Positions 34,180-40,802 of a stretch of 40,802 nucleotides of DNA are shown here, piece by piece. This DNA comes from Dehalococcoidia bacterium. Its GTDB lineage: Bacteria > Chloroflexota > Dehalococcoidia > Bin125. Position 1 is the first letter of the stretch. Every line of letters starts with the position of its first letter. The notes beneath the pieces are model-generated. The model made no database searches. It was not told the origin of the DNA and saw nothing but the letters and a program-made list of their open reading frames with translations. The translations under genes and the position numbers were made by a program. The stretch lies in the NCBI GenBank assembly GCA_022824765.1, contig JAJDZG010000116.1:1-40802 (forward strand). The letters are read 5' to 3'.

Positions 34180-35574
34180 TCAATCCGCCGACGTCGGCAC
34201 GACCTCGGTGTCGTCCGCCCGCTCGAGTTCCCCCTCTGGCTCACCGGTCGGCTCATCTGCCGCCTCGTCCTCTTGCGACACTTCGAGCACACCGGCGGTG
34301 TCCGCGATGGACTGCCGAATGTCATTCAGCGCCTCCGGATCGTCCGACGCCTCGACGGCGAAGCAAACGAGTTCGTACAGCGCCTCTGCGGGGATCAGCG
34401 CATAACCGAATGTCTCGCAGGCGTTGACCAGCGTCTTGGGGAACGGTTCCCGACGGATGCGCGGGTCAGTCTCGCGGAATCCATTGGCCACGATGATGCC
34501 CCGCGGTCGAGCGTTGCGGCGCAGGAACTGCTCCTCGATCCGCTGCTGCAACGTCAGGTAGAGGCGATCCGTCACCGCTCCCGTCGCCGACGCCAGTTCC
34601 ACCAGCGCGGTGTCCGAACCGTTGCGCAGCTCCAGCCCGGTCTCCGTGCGGTTGATGCCGTAGCCCAGCACGCGGAAGGCGTCCTCGACGACATCGCGGA
34701 AGGAGGCGTTCTGGCTCTGCCAGAGCATCCGTTGGAAGCGCGTCGTGTCGATCAGCATCGACTCAGCCTCAGCCACTCGACGCTGCGCGCTTTTCAGCGC
34801 TTGCTCCGCCTCCGTCAAGTCGTCGCGCGCCGCGGCGCCGTCGACCGTGTCATAACGTCGCACCCAGACAGGCGCCGACACCGCCTCAGGGTCCTCAAGC
34901 AACCGCTCAATCATCTCCAACAGCGACGCCGAGAACTGCTTGCGCTGCGTCGCGGCCAGCTGATCGGGCGGCGGCAACGCGATCACGCGTCCCGCGCCGA
35001 CGCGAAACTCCGCCGCGACCGCCGCGCCGCCTATCGAGCGGCCGATCACCGCTCCATCGCTCTCCGACGGTAGGTCCAGGATCGCGCGGTAGCGGATGCG
35101 TCCCGCGAGATCGTCCAGCAAGCCGCTCGCCGGGTGCTGCGCATCGGTCGGACGAGCGTCTTTGCCGTCGGCCGGTCGCAGCGTCGGCCAGCGGAACGGG
35201 TCGCCCGGCGGGGCAGGGATGATCGAGTAGCGGTCGAGACCGGCAACGGCGGCGACGCCGGAGTGGCGTACGTTCGGATAGAGAAACAGCACCAGCAGGC
35301 CGCCTCGTTCCATCAACCGCGTCAGCTCCCATTGACGCTGCAGCAGCAACTCGCCGAGCCCGAAGTGGAACGCCCCTGATTCGCCCGCGCCGACCGGGCG
35401 CCCGTCTGTCGATTTGGCAGCGAGCGTGCTCGCCGCGATCCCCTCGATCTGCTCCGAAACTTCCTGTGGATCGATGATGCAAGCGTCGTAGTCGAAGATG
35501 GACGGCGCGTTGGCTATCGAGTGATTATCGACGCTCGGACTCGGGACCGGGCATCCGATCGAGATGATGCGCAC
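34180..35574 (-). CDS. Unrecognised 464-aa protein with coiled coil and nuclease-fold-like C-terminal domain
   Basis: 464 aa, family not recognised with certainty. The N-terminal domain (about 1-240) has IFDYDACIIDPQEVSEQI, a Gly-Gly-hydrophobic strand ERGGLLVLFLYP, and later GAGRVIALPPP. A coiled coil covers about 250-275. Residues 285-410 (FRDVVEDAFRVLGYGI, DTALVELASATG, RPRGIIVANGFRETDPRIRREPF, YALIPAEALYEL) resemble the order of elements in some PD-(D/E)XK nuclease-like domains, but the usual E-x-K is E-L-A, so it may be inactive. This is inference from the pattern only. The tail is acidic. The start is GTG with GAAGGAG six bases upstream. It faces lepA with a 15-nt gap. Confidence 0.85.
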   Translation of the reverse strand: MRIISIGCPVPSPSVDNHSIANAPSIFDYDACIIDPQEVSEQIEGIAASTLAAKSTDGRPVGAGESGAFHFGLGELLLQRQWELTRLMERGGLLVLFLYPNVRHSGVAAVAGLDRYSIIPAPPGDPFRWPTLRPADGKDARPTDAQHPASGLLDDLAGRIRYRAILDLPSESDGAVIGRSIGGAAVAAEFRVGAGRVIALPPPDQLAATQRKQFSASLLEMIERLLEDPEAVSAPVWVRRYDTVDGAAARDDLTEAEQALKSAQRRVAEAESMLIDTTRFQRMLWQSQNASFRDVVEDAFRVLGYGINRTETGLELRNGSDTALVELASATGAVTDRLYLTLQQRIEEQFLRRNARPRGIIVANGFRETDPRIRREPFPKTLVNACETFGYALIPAEALYELVCFAVEASDDPEALNDIRQSIADTAGVLEVSQEDEAADEPTGEPEGELERADDTEVVPTSAD

Positions 35575-35684
35575 TGGCCGCTCCTTCTTCGTCCGCGTTG
35601 ATCGGCCCTGTGGACACGATATCGGCTGAGTGTACCTGCCGCGCGGCTGCGCTATGTCAGCACTCGGCCCGTTGCCAGCGGTGA

Positions 35685-35690
35685 TAGCAT
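35685..35690 (+). promoter_or_regulatory. Extended -10 box of the SRP RNA promoter
   Basis: TGATAGCAT contains TG-n-TAGCAT, an extended -10, about 7 bases before the likely RNA 5' end. No good -35 was seen at 16-18 bp. Confidence 0.55.
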
Positions 35691-35696
35691 GAGATC

Positions 35697-35930
35697 GGTC
35701 GTGCTAGATGGGGAGCTAGCGGTGCCCTGTACCCGCAATCCGCTCTAGCGGGGTTGAATTCCCGGGTTGAGGCCGGTGACATGGGAACTACCGACGCCAA
35801 GCAGTATTGAAGTCTGGGTCCCGCGCGGCGGCCCGCCGTGAACCCCGTCAGGTCCGAGAGGAAGCAGCGGTAAGCGGTTGTTAGGTCGGGTGACGCGGGA
35901 GTGCCTGGGTGGAGCCGGCTAGCGAAGGCA
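35697..35930 (+). ncRNA. ffs: Signal recognition particle RNA, long form
   Basis: The conserved helix-8 core is present: CCGTCAGGTCC-GAGA-GGAAGCAGCGG (35846-35872), with a GAGA loop in place of the common GGAA. The 5' part GTGCTAGATGGGGA...TAGCGGTGCCCTG, then ACCCGCAATCCGCTCTAGCGGG, matches the Alu-type domain seen in long SRP RNAs of Firmicutes, Deinococcus and related groups. The 5' GCTAG can pair with CTAGC at 35919-35923, closing the molecule. The ends are estimated to within about 5-10 nt. The RNA binds Ffh and directs membrane protein insertion. Confidence 0.93.
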
Positions 35931-35997
35931 AGCTCATGCCAGCGTTCGATCCCGGGTGCACGGCCGACACCACGCCTCAACGTCACGGACATGCCCG

Positions 35998-36834
35998 ATG
36001 AGCGGCCGACGGCGTCGCGCGCGCCTCGGCCAACACTTCCTGCGCGACGAGCAGGTCACCAACGCGATCATCGATCTGGTGCCCGATGACCCCGCGCCGA
36101 TCCTGGAGATCGGTGCCGGCGCCGGCGTCCTGACAGAGCCGTTGGCCGAGCTGGGGCGACCGCTCGTCTCGGTCGAGCTTGACGAGGGCATGGCGTTCCG
36201 CACGCGCCGGCGACTGCTGGATCACGGACTCGATCAACCAGTGGTAATCGAGCACGACGTGTTGGACATCGATCCGGTCGAGGCGTTGGCGTCGGTCGCG
36301 TCGAGCCCTCCCTACGGCATCGTCGGCAACCTGCCCTTCGCGATCACGGCGCCCATCTTCCGCAAGTTCCTCGAAACGGAGGCCGCGCGCCCCGATTGGA
36401 TGCTGCTGATGATCCAGCACGAAGTCGCGCAACGCGTGACAGCGCGGCCCGGCAAACTATCCCTGCTCGGCGTCTCGGTGCAGTTCTTCGCCGATGCAGA
36501 GCTGTGCTTCAGCGTCGAACGGGAGTCGTTCGATCCGCCGCCGCAGGTGCGATCGGCCGTGGTCATGCTCAACCTGCGCGACGCTCCAGCCGTTGACGTG
36601 CCCAGCTCCGAGCGGTTCTTCGAAGTCGTGCGCGGTGCCTTTCGCAATCCGCGCAAACAGCTGCGCAACGCCCTCGCGCAGGGCGTCTGGCTGCCTCCCG
36701 GAGGAGCATCCGAGTGGCTCGACGCGTGCGGCATCGACCCTACCCGCCGTCCAGGCACCTTGACGCTGGACGAGTGGGCGACACTCACCAGGTGGAGAGA
36801 ACGTCAGATGACGGCGAAGGACGCCGGGTCATGA
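35998..36834 (+). CDS. rsmA: 16S rRNA (adenine1518/1519-N6)-dimethyltransferase RsmA (KsgA)
   Basis: 278 aa. It dimethylates two adjacent adenines in helix 45 of 16S rRNA late in 30S assembly. Motifs: RRARLGQHFLRDEQV near the start, SAM motif ILEIGAGAGVLTEPL (35-49), the VELDEG acid, and catalytic NLPF at 111-114 (NLPY in most), followed by QHEVAQRV and LLGVSVQFF. The C-terminal domain has FDPPPQVRSAVVML and FRNPRKQLRNAL. GTG at 35956 is possible but ATG at 35998 places the family start best and leaves the SRP RNA intact. Its stop overlaps the ispE ATG (ATGA). Confidence 0.97.
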   Translation: MSGRRRRARLGQHFLRDEQVTNAIIDLVPDDPAPILEIGAGAGVLTEPLAELGRPLVSVELDEGMAFRTRRRLLDHGLDQPVVIEHDVLDIDPVEALASVASSPPYGIVGNLPFAITAPIFRKFLETEAARPDWMLLMIQHEVAQRVTARPGKLSLLGVSVQFFADAELCFSVERESFDPPPQVRSAVVMLNLRDAPAVDVPSSERFFEVVRGAFRNPRKQLRNALAQGVWLPPGGASEWLDACGIDPTRRPGTLTLDEWATLTRWRERQMTAKDAGS

Positions 36835-37793
36835 GCAACGACATGAGCCGCAAGGTCTGGGTCACGAACGCAGCGGCCAAGCTCAATCTGACTCTGGAAG
36901 TGCTCGGCAAGCGCTCCGACGGATACCACAATCTGGCCTCGGTGGCGGTGTCGCTCGATTTGGCCGACGAGCTGCGCCTGACGCGGCAGACCGACGGGCG
37001 CGCCGTCTTCTATCGGGACATTGCGGGCCGTCGCGTCTCGATCGAGACCGCAGACGACATCATCCAACGCGCATGGTCGCTGCTCGACGCCCAGATCCCG
37101 CTGCCAGGCGGCGCGACGATTGAGGTGACGAAGCGCATCCCCATCGCCAGCGGACTCGGAGGCGGTTCGACCGACGCTGCTGCGTTTCTTCGGCTGGCGC
37201 GTAACGCGTGGGACCTCCCGCTATCGGATGCAGATCTGATCGCTCTCGGCGCGGATGTGGGCTCTGACGTGCCATGCTGCCTGCTCGGCGGCCCAGCCCG
37301 CATGAGCGGACGCGGCGAGCTTGTCGAGCCGCTCCAGGCCCCGCCGCCGTGGTCGGACGATTGGGCGGTGCTGCTCCATCGGCCGGAGCTGCCCGTGCCG
37401 TCCGAGAAGACCGCGTCGATGTATCGCTCGCTGCGCTCGTCGGATTTCCGCGACGGCGCAGCAACGACTGCCATGGTCGAACTGCTCGCCAGCGGAGCCG
37501 CTCCCTCGCAGGATGACTGCCTCAACTCCTTCGACGCCCCCGCCCGAGAGGTGATCCGGGGGCTCGTCCCCGCCCGGCGGCGGATGGGAATGGCCATCGC
37601 CCGCGCGGCTCACGCGAACGACGCCGACGCCGTGACGCCGATGCTCGCCGGCGCGGGACCCACGCTCTTTGCCGTCCTCCCGCCCGCCATCGCCCGGTCT
37701 GCGTGCGAAGCGCTGCGGCAACAACGCAGCGGCTTCACGGCGGTCACCCGCCCGATCAGCCGCGCTGACGCCACCGCCGTCCAGTCACGCTGA
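36831..37793 (+). CDS. ispE: 4-diphosphocytidyl-2-C-methyl-D-erythritol kinase
   Basis: 320 aa, GHMP kinase of the MEP pathway to isoprenoid precursors. It starts with AAAKLNLTLEVLGKRSDGYHNL, followed by the GHMP loop IASGLGGGSTDAA (105-117), ALGADVGSDVPCCLLGGPARMSGRGE and the C-terminal MLAGAGPTLFAVL. The open frame extends upstream to 36714 through rsmA; ATG at 36831 gives the family start and the ATGA overlap. rsmA-ispE adjacency is common in bacteria. Confidence 0.97.
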   Translation: MSNDMSRKVWVTNAAAKLNLTLEVLGKRSDGYHNLASVAVSLDLADELRLTRQTDGRAVFYRDIAGRRVSIETADDIIQRAWSLLDAQIPLPGGATIEVTKRIPIASGLGGGSTDAAAFLRLARNAWDLPLSDADLIALGADVGSDVPCCLLGGPARMSGRGELVEPLQAPPPWSDDWAVLLHRPELPVPSEKTASMYRSLRSSDFRDGAATTAMVELLASGAAPSQDDCLNSFDAPAREVIRGLVPARRRMGMAIARAAHANDADAVTPMLAGAGPTLFAVLPPAIARSACEALRQQRSGFTAVTRPISRADATAVQSR

Positions 37794-37795
37794 TC

Positions 37796-38212
37796 ATGGA
37801 CACGCTCGCCGCGCTGCTCTCCGGATTCGTCGCCGGCGCCGCCGTCGGCGTGCTGGGACTCGGCATCTTCGGCAGCTTGCTGGTCACCGTGCCCACAACC
37901 AACTGGTTGCGACGGCAGTTTCCCGACCCGTCAAACTGGGTCATGGTCAGCCTCGCCGCGGCGCTCGCCGCTCAAGCGGGCTGTGCGCTGCTGGGCTTGC
38001 TGATGGGCGTGGCGCTCCTCTCTCTGGAGGGTGATTCGTTCGGACTCGGCAGCCCGTCCTGGCGCTTTACGACCGGGATCGTGATCGGCGTAGCGCTGCT
38101 CTGCGTCGGCGGGATCTTCTGGCAACCATCGATCTGGCGGCGTTTCATCCTGATCGGCGTTCTGGCCGCCGGCAGCTTTGGCTGGATGCTGCCACACATG
38201 GCGCTCGGCTAA
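37796..38212 (+). CDS. Small integral membrane protein, unrecognised
   Basis: 138 aa with about four hydrophobic segments: roughly residues 4-32 (AALLSGFVAGAAVGVLGLGI start), 50-75 (MVSLAAALAAQAGCALLGLL), 90-107 (FTTGIVIGVALLCVGGIF) and 114-134. Few charged residues and no known motif. The ATG is 2 nt after the ispE stop, so it is translated from the same mRNA. A role in isoprenoid or lipid handling is possible by neighbourhood only. Confidence 0.75.
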   Translation: MDTLAALLSGFVAGAAVGVLGLGIFGSLLVTVPTTNWLRRQFPDPSNWVMVSLAAALAAQAGCALLGLLMGVALLSLEGDSFGLGSPSWRFTTGIVIGVALLCVGGIFWQPSIWRRFILIGVLAAGSFGWMLPHMALG

Positions 38213-38239
38213 TCGCGCGGACTCTGCGCCGCTGGTGCG

Positions 38240-38245
38240 TATACT
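38240..38245 (+). promoter_or_regulatory. Candidate -10 box before the PHP-domain gene
   Basis: TATACT, about 40 bases before the GTG start, in the 73-nt gap after the membrane protein gene. The -35 at the right distance is poor. Confidence 0.35.
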
Positions 38246-38285
38246 CAACGGTGATAATCCCAACACCGCTAGAGCTGGAGGCCCC

Positions 38286-39032
38286 GTGGACCCTCGATCT
38301 GTGCCGCCTGAGTCGATACCGGGCACGATTATGGATGGTCACATTCACACCGTCCGTGGCGCTGCTGACTCCCAGCTGCAGCCCGGCGAGCTGTTCGACG
38401 AGGCCAGGCGCATCGGCCTGACCGGCGTCAACCTGTCCGAGCATGACCGCGTCTGGGAGCGCTACGACTGGAACAACTACAACGAAGAGATGCGCGAGGC
38501 CGGCATCTATCTGCAGCGCGGCATGGAGGTCTCGACCGACCTCGGGCACATCGTCGTGTTCGGCATCGACCAGTACTACCAGGGCATCCGCAGCGCGAAG
38601 CAGCTCCGCAAGATCTGCGACGAAATCGGCGCCTTCATGTCGGTCGCCCACCCGTTCCGCCACTTCTTCGACCCCGTCACCTTCCGTCGGCGGGGCGAAG
38701 AGCCGTTCTCGATGACGCCCGACGAAGCAGCGCACAAGATGGAAGTGTTCTCGCTCGTGCACGGCATCGAGGTCGGCAACGGCGGCAACACCCGCCGCGA
38801 AAACCTCTTCGCCCTCGAAGTGGCGCGCATCCTCGACAAGCCCATGACCGGCGGCTCCGACGCGCACTCGACCTCCGGCATTGGCAGCTACGCGACGGTC
38901 TTCCCCGAGACCCTCACCTGCAGTGAGCAGACCATCCAGCTGCTGCACGACGGCGCGACGGTCTGCTACGACGGCCTGAACCGCGGCGAGTTCGGCCCCT
39001 TCGGCCCCTGCGCGGACGACGACGCGCTCTGA
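38286..39032 (+). CDS. PHP-domain metal-dependent phosphoesterase-like protein
   Basis: 248 aa from GTG. The PHP fold has a multi-metal site and hydrolyses phosphoesters in several families. Metal-site motifs in order: MDGHIHTVRG (HxH), LSEHDRVW, GMEVSTDLGHIVVFGID (E and H), SVAHPFRH, IEVGNGGNTRREN and GGSDAHST (DxH). All ligands appear present. GTG at 38286 has GGAGG four bases before it; ATG at 38331, right before the HxH motif, is the alternative and would give 233 aa. The substrate is unknown; 5'-3' exonuclease, nucleoside phosphatase and histidinol phosphatase activities are all known in PHP proteins. Confidence 0.88.
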   Translation: MDPRSVPPESIPGTIMDGHIHTVRGAADSQLQPGELFDEARRIGLTGVNLSEHDRVWERYDWNNYNEEMREAGIYLQRGMEVSTDLGHIVVFGIDQYYQGIRSAKQLRKICDEIGAFMSVAHPFRHFFDPVTFRRRGEEPFSMTPDEAAHKMEVFSLVHGIEVGNGGNTRRENLFALEVARILDKPMTGGSDAHSTSGIGSYATVFPETLTCSEQTIQLLHDGATVCYDGLNRGEFGPFGPCADDDAL

Positions 39033-39061
39033 CCCGGCGCCCGCCAAGATCGGCCGCGTCC

Positions 39062-40802
39062 GTGCCAGACCAGATCTACGCCGCAATCGACCTGGAAACG
39101 ACCGGTCTCAAACCCGGCCGCGATGAGATCATCGAGGTCGGCATCGTCCGCTGCACGCCCGACGAAGTGCTGGACACCTTCACCAGCCTCGTCCGTCCGC
39201 TTGCAATGCCAGGACTCCGCGTCCAACGACTGACCGGCATCGAGCCCGACGCATTGGCTGCCGCTCCCCAGTGGCACGAGATCGAGGAACACGTCAGATC
39301 GCTGCTGGACGGCGCCACGCTGATCGGCCACAACGTCGACTTCGATCTGAACTTCCTGCGCGAGGTGGGCGTCAGCACGTCGACGCCCGCGGTCGACACG
39401 CTGGAACTGGCCCGAATCGTCGACCCAATCGCCCCCTCACACCGGCTGGGAGACCTCTGCAAGCGCTACCACATCGAAATCGGCAACGCCCACCGAGCAT
39501 TGGACGACGCCGAAGCCGCCAGACAAGTCCTCATAACGCTCCGCGAGCGCTTCGACGACTTGCCGGTGGACGCGAGAGACGAGATCAGCGAGGTCATCTC
39601 CGCCGCCGACATGTTCTGGACCGCTGGACGGGTCATCAGTCAGTGGATGCTGACGTCAGGCCGCGTCGGCGGACCAAACATTCCGAAGCCCGAACTGCCG
39701 CCACAGCTCGAGCCTGTCGCGTTGCCCAACGGAACGCTGGCCGAGCTGACCGAGCGGGCCTTCGCCAGTCTCGAGGCGGATGGACTCGAACGCCGCGAGG
39801 AGCAGCTCGGCATGGCGCGCGATGTCGCGCAAACGCTCCAGTACGGCGGCACGCTAATCGTCGAAGCCGGGACAGGCACGGGAAAGTCGCTGGCCTATCT
39901 CGTCCCGGCCGCGTTCTGGGCGCTCAAGACGGGAAACACCGTCCTGATCAGCACGCACACCAAGAATCTCCAGCAGCAGCTGGCGGAGAACGACGTAGAG
40001 TTGGCGCGCCACCTTGTCTCCAGCGTCTCGCCGAAGGCGGCTAAGGCGCTGGTCTCGACCGTCGTGAAGGGTCGAGGCAACTACTTGTGTCAGGACGTGC
40101 TGGACAAGGAAGTCGCCCAGGCTGGCAAATGGGAAGAGCCGTCCATGCTCGCCCGCACTGCCGCATGGCGTCACCTGAGCAAGACGGGCGACCAAGAGGA
40201 ACTCCGTCTGCCGCCAGAACACAGCGATCTCTGGCCTCGACTGTCAGCCGCGCGGACCCGCTGCCTAAGCGATGAGAATTGCATCTACAGGAAGAACGGA
40301 AGCTGCTTCATCTTGCGAGTGCAACAACGCGCGGCGCGCTCGCATATCGTGATCGTCAACCACGCGTTGACGGTCATCAACACCATCTACGGGGCGGCAC
40401 TCGTCCCAGATGCGCCAGTTGCGATCATCGATGAGGCGCACAGCCTCGAAGACGTTGCCACTGGCCAACTAACCAACCAAATGACCGAATCGTGGATAAT
40501 GGAGAAACTCTCCGACTTGGCGAACAGGTTCGATCGTCTTGGTGGCCAGGTAGATGGTGCCAACTTTGGTGGGACGGTTCAGGATCTCAACGCCGCAGCC
40601 ATCGAAGCAGAGCACCTGCTGGCCGATTTGTTCGACCGAATTGCGGAGTTCGTTGCGATCTATCGGGGCAATCGGGCCGCACGCGAAGACTCTGTCATTC
40701 TCACGGCCGGTATGCGAAGCACGCCCAAATGGGAAGCGATCGTGGAAGTTTGGGAGCTAGCCAGGGAAGCGATGCTTATGATCACCGCAAGCCTGAGACG
40801 CA
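39062..40802 (+). CDS. dinG: DnaQ-type exonuclease / DinG-type helicase fusion (partial at the right edge)
   Basis: About 580 residues are in the window, open to the edge. The N-terminal 3'-5' exonuclease domain has all three Exo motifs: AIDLETTGL, IGHNVDFDLNFL and HRALDDAEA. The helicase domain has Walker A EAGTGTGKSLAYLVPA, motif Ia ISTHTKNLQQQL, and the XPD-like Fe-S region with cysteines in GNYLCQD and CLSDENCIYRKNGSC, then SHIVIVNHALTV and the DEAH box IIDEAHSLED. The C-terminal motor is outside. The start is GTG at 39062, 29 nt after the PHP gene, since no better start lies before the Exo I motif. DinG helicases unwind DNA-RNA and forked DNA; the fused form is usual in Firmicutes and other phyla. 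Confidence 0.93.
   Translation, partial: MPDQIYAAIDLETTGLKPGRDEIIEVGIVRCTPDEVLDTFTSLVRPLAMPGLRVQRLTGIEPDALAAAPQWHEIEEHVRSLLDGATLIGHNVDFDLNFLREVGVSTSTPAVDTLELARIVDPIAPSHRLGDLCKRYHIEIGNAHRALDDAEAARQVLITLRERFDDLPVDARDEISEVISAADMFWTAGRVISQWMLTSGRVGGPNIPKPELPPQLEPVALPNGTLAELTERAFASLEADGLERREEQLGMARDVAQTLQYGGTLIVEAGTGTGKSLAYLVPAAFWALKTGNTVLISTHTKNLQQQLAENDVELARHLVSSVSPKAAKALVSTVVKGRGNYLCQDVLDKEVAQAGKWEEPSMLARTAAWRHLSKTGDQEELRLPPEHSDLWPRLSAARTRCLSDENCIYRKNGSCFILRVQQRAARSHIVIVNHALTVINTIYGAALVPDAPVAIIDEAHSLEDVATGQLTNQMTESWIMEKLSDLANRFDRLGGQVDGANFGGTVQDLNAAAIEAEHLLADLFDRIAEFVAIYRGNRAAREDSVILTAGMRSTPKWEAIVEVWELAREAMLMITASLRR

Noticed and set aside
35956-35997. Upstream GTG start for rsmA at 35956
   Set aside because: The extra 14 residues (HGRHHASTSRTCP) do not look like RsmA, and the ATG at 35998 gives the usual short basic lead into GQHFLRD.

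Overview
The window is GC-rich bacterial chromosome made almost entirely of closely packed housekeeping genes in several operons. Genes for peptidoglycan synthesis (glmU, mltG), the shikimate pathway, the MEP isoprenoid pathway (ispE) and bacterial translation (infC, rpmI, rplT, lepA, pheST, alaS, thrS, rsmA) show a free-living bacterium with a cell wall. A long SRP RNA with an Alu-type domain, a TopA without zinc-finger cysteines, a ThrRS without the TGS domain and an aroK-aroB fusion together suggest Chloroflexota or a nearby deep lineage. That placement is inference; no rRNA is present. No prophage, insertion sequence, CRISPR array or secondary-metabolite cluster was seen.

Layout. Positions 1-6742, minus strand: a tight operon glmU, CNNM/CorC-type CBS protein, dprA, topA, xerC-like recombinase (cut by the left edge). 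Positions 6950-15653, plus strand: alaS, ruvX, mltG, aroE, a membrane-anchored unknown, aroC and an aroK-aroB fusion, mostly with 1-10 bp overlaps. Positions 15654-16238: three copies of a hairpin-rich repeat of about 180 bp between convergent genes. Positions 16239-19187, minus strand: a stand-alone RAM-domain protein, moeA and a cytochrome P450. Positions 19330-22751, plus strand: pheS-pheT. Positions 22824-23458: two CIRCE-like operators followed by an unrecognised 171-aa gene. Positions 23525-29207, minus strand: tRNA-Val, thrS, accC, accB, infC, rpmI, rplT. Positions 29575-32183, plus strand: tRNA-Lys, tRNA-Leu and two Opp/Dpp-type ABC ATPases, closed by a hairpin terminator. Then lepA (plus) faces an unknown 464-aa gene (minus). 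Positions 35697-40802, plus strand: SRP RNA, rsmA, ispE, a small membrane protein, a PHP-domain protein and a DnaQ-DinG exonuclease-helicase cut by the right edge.

The least expected features are these. Tandem HrcA-type operators stand in front of a gene that is not a recognised chaperone. infC has no ATG/GTG/TTG in a usable place but has a CTG at ideal distance from a strong Shine-Dalgarno. The three-copy repeat has arms whose hairpins are kept by compensatory changes. A 464-aa protein seems to carry a degenerate nuclease-like domain. The divergent tRNA intergenic region holds two dyads over one promoter. Several candidate promoters share a TAGCNT-like -10 hexamer. Gene identities come from reading motifs in the translated sequence; no database search was possible.
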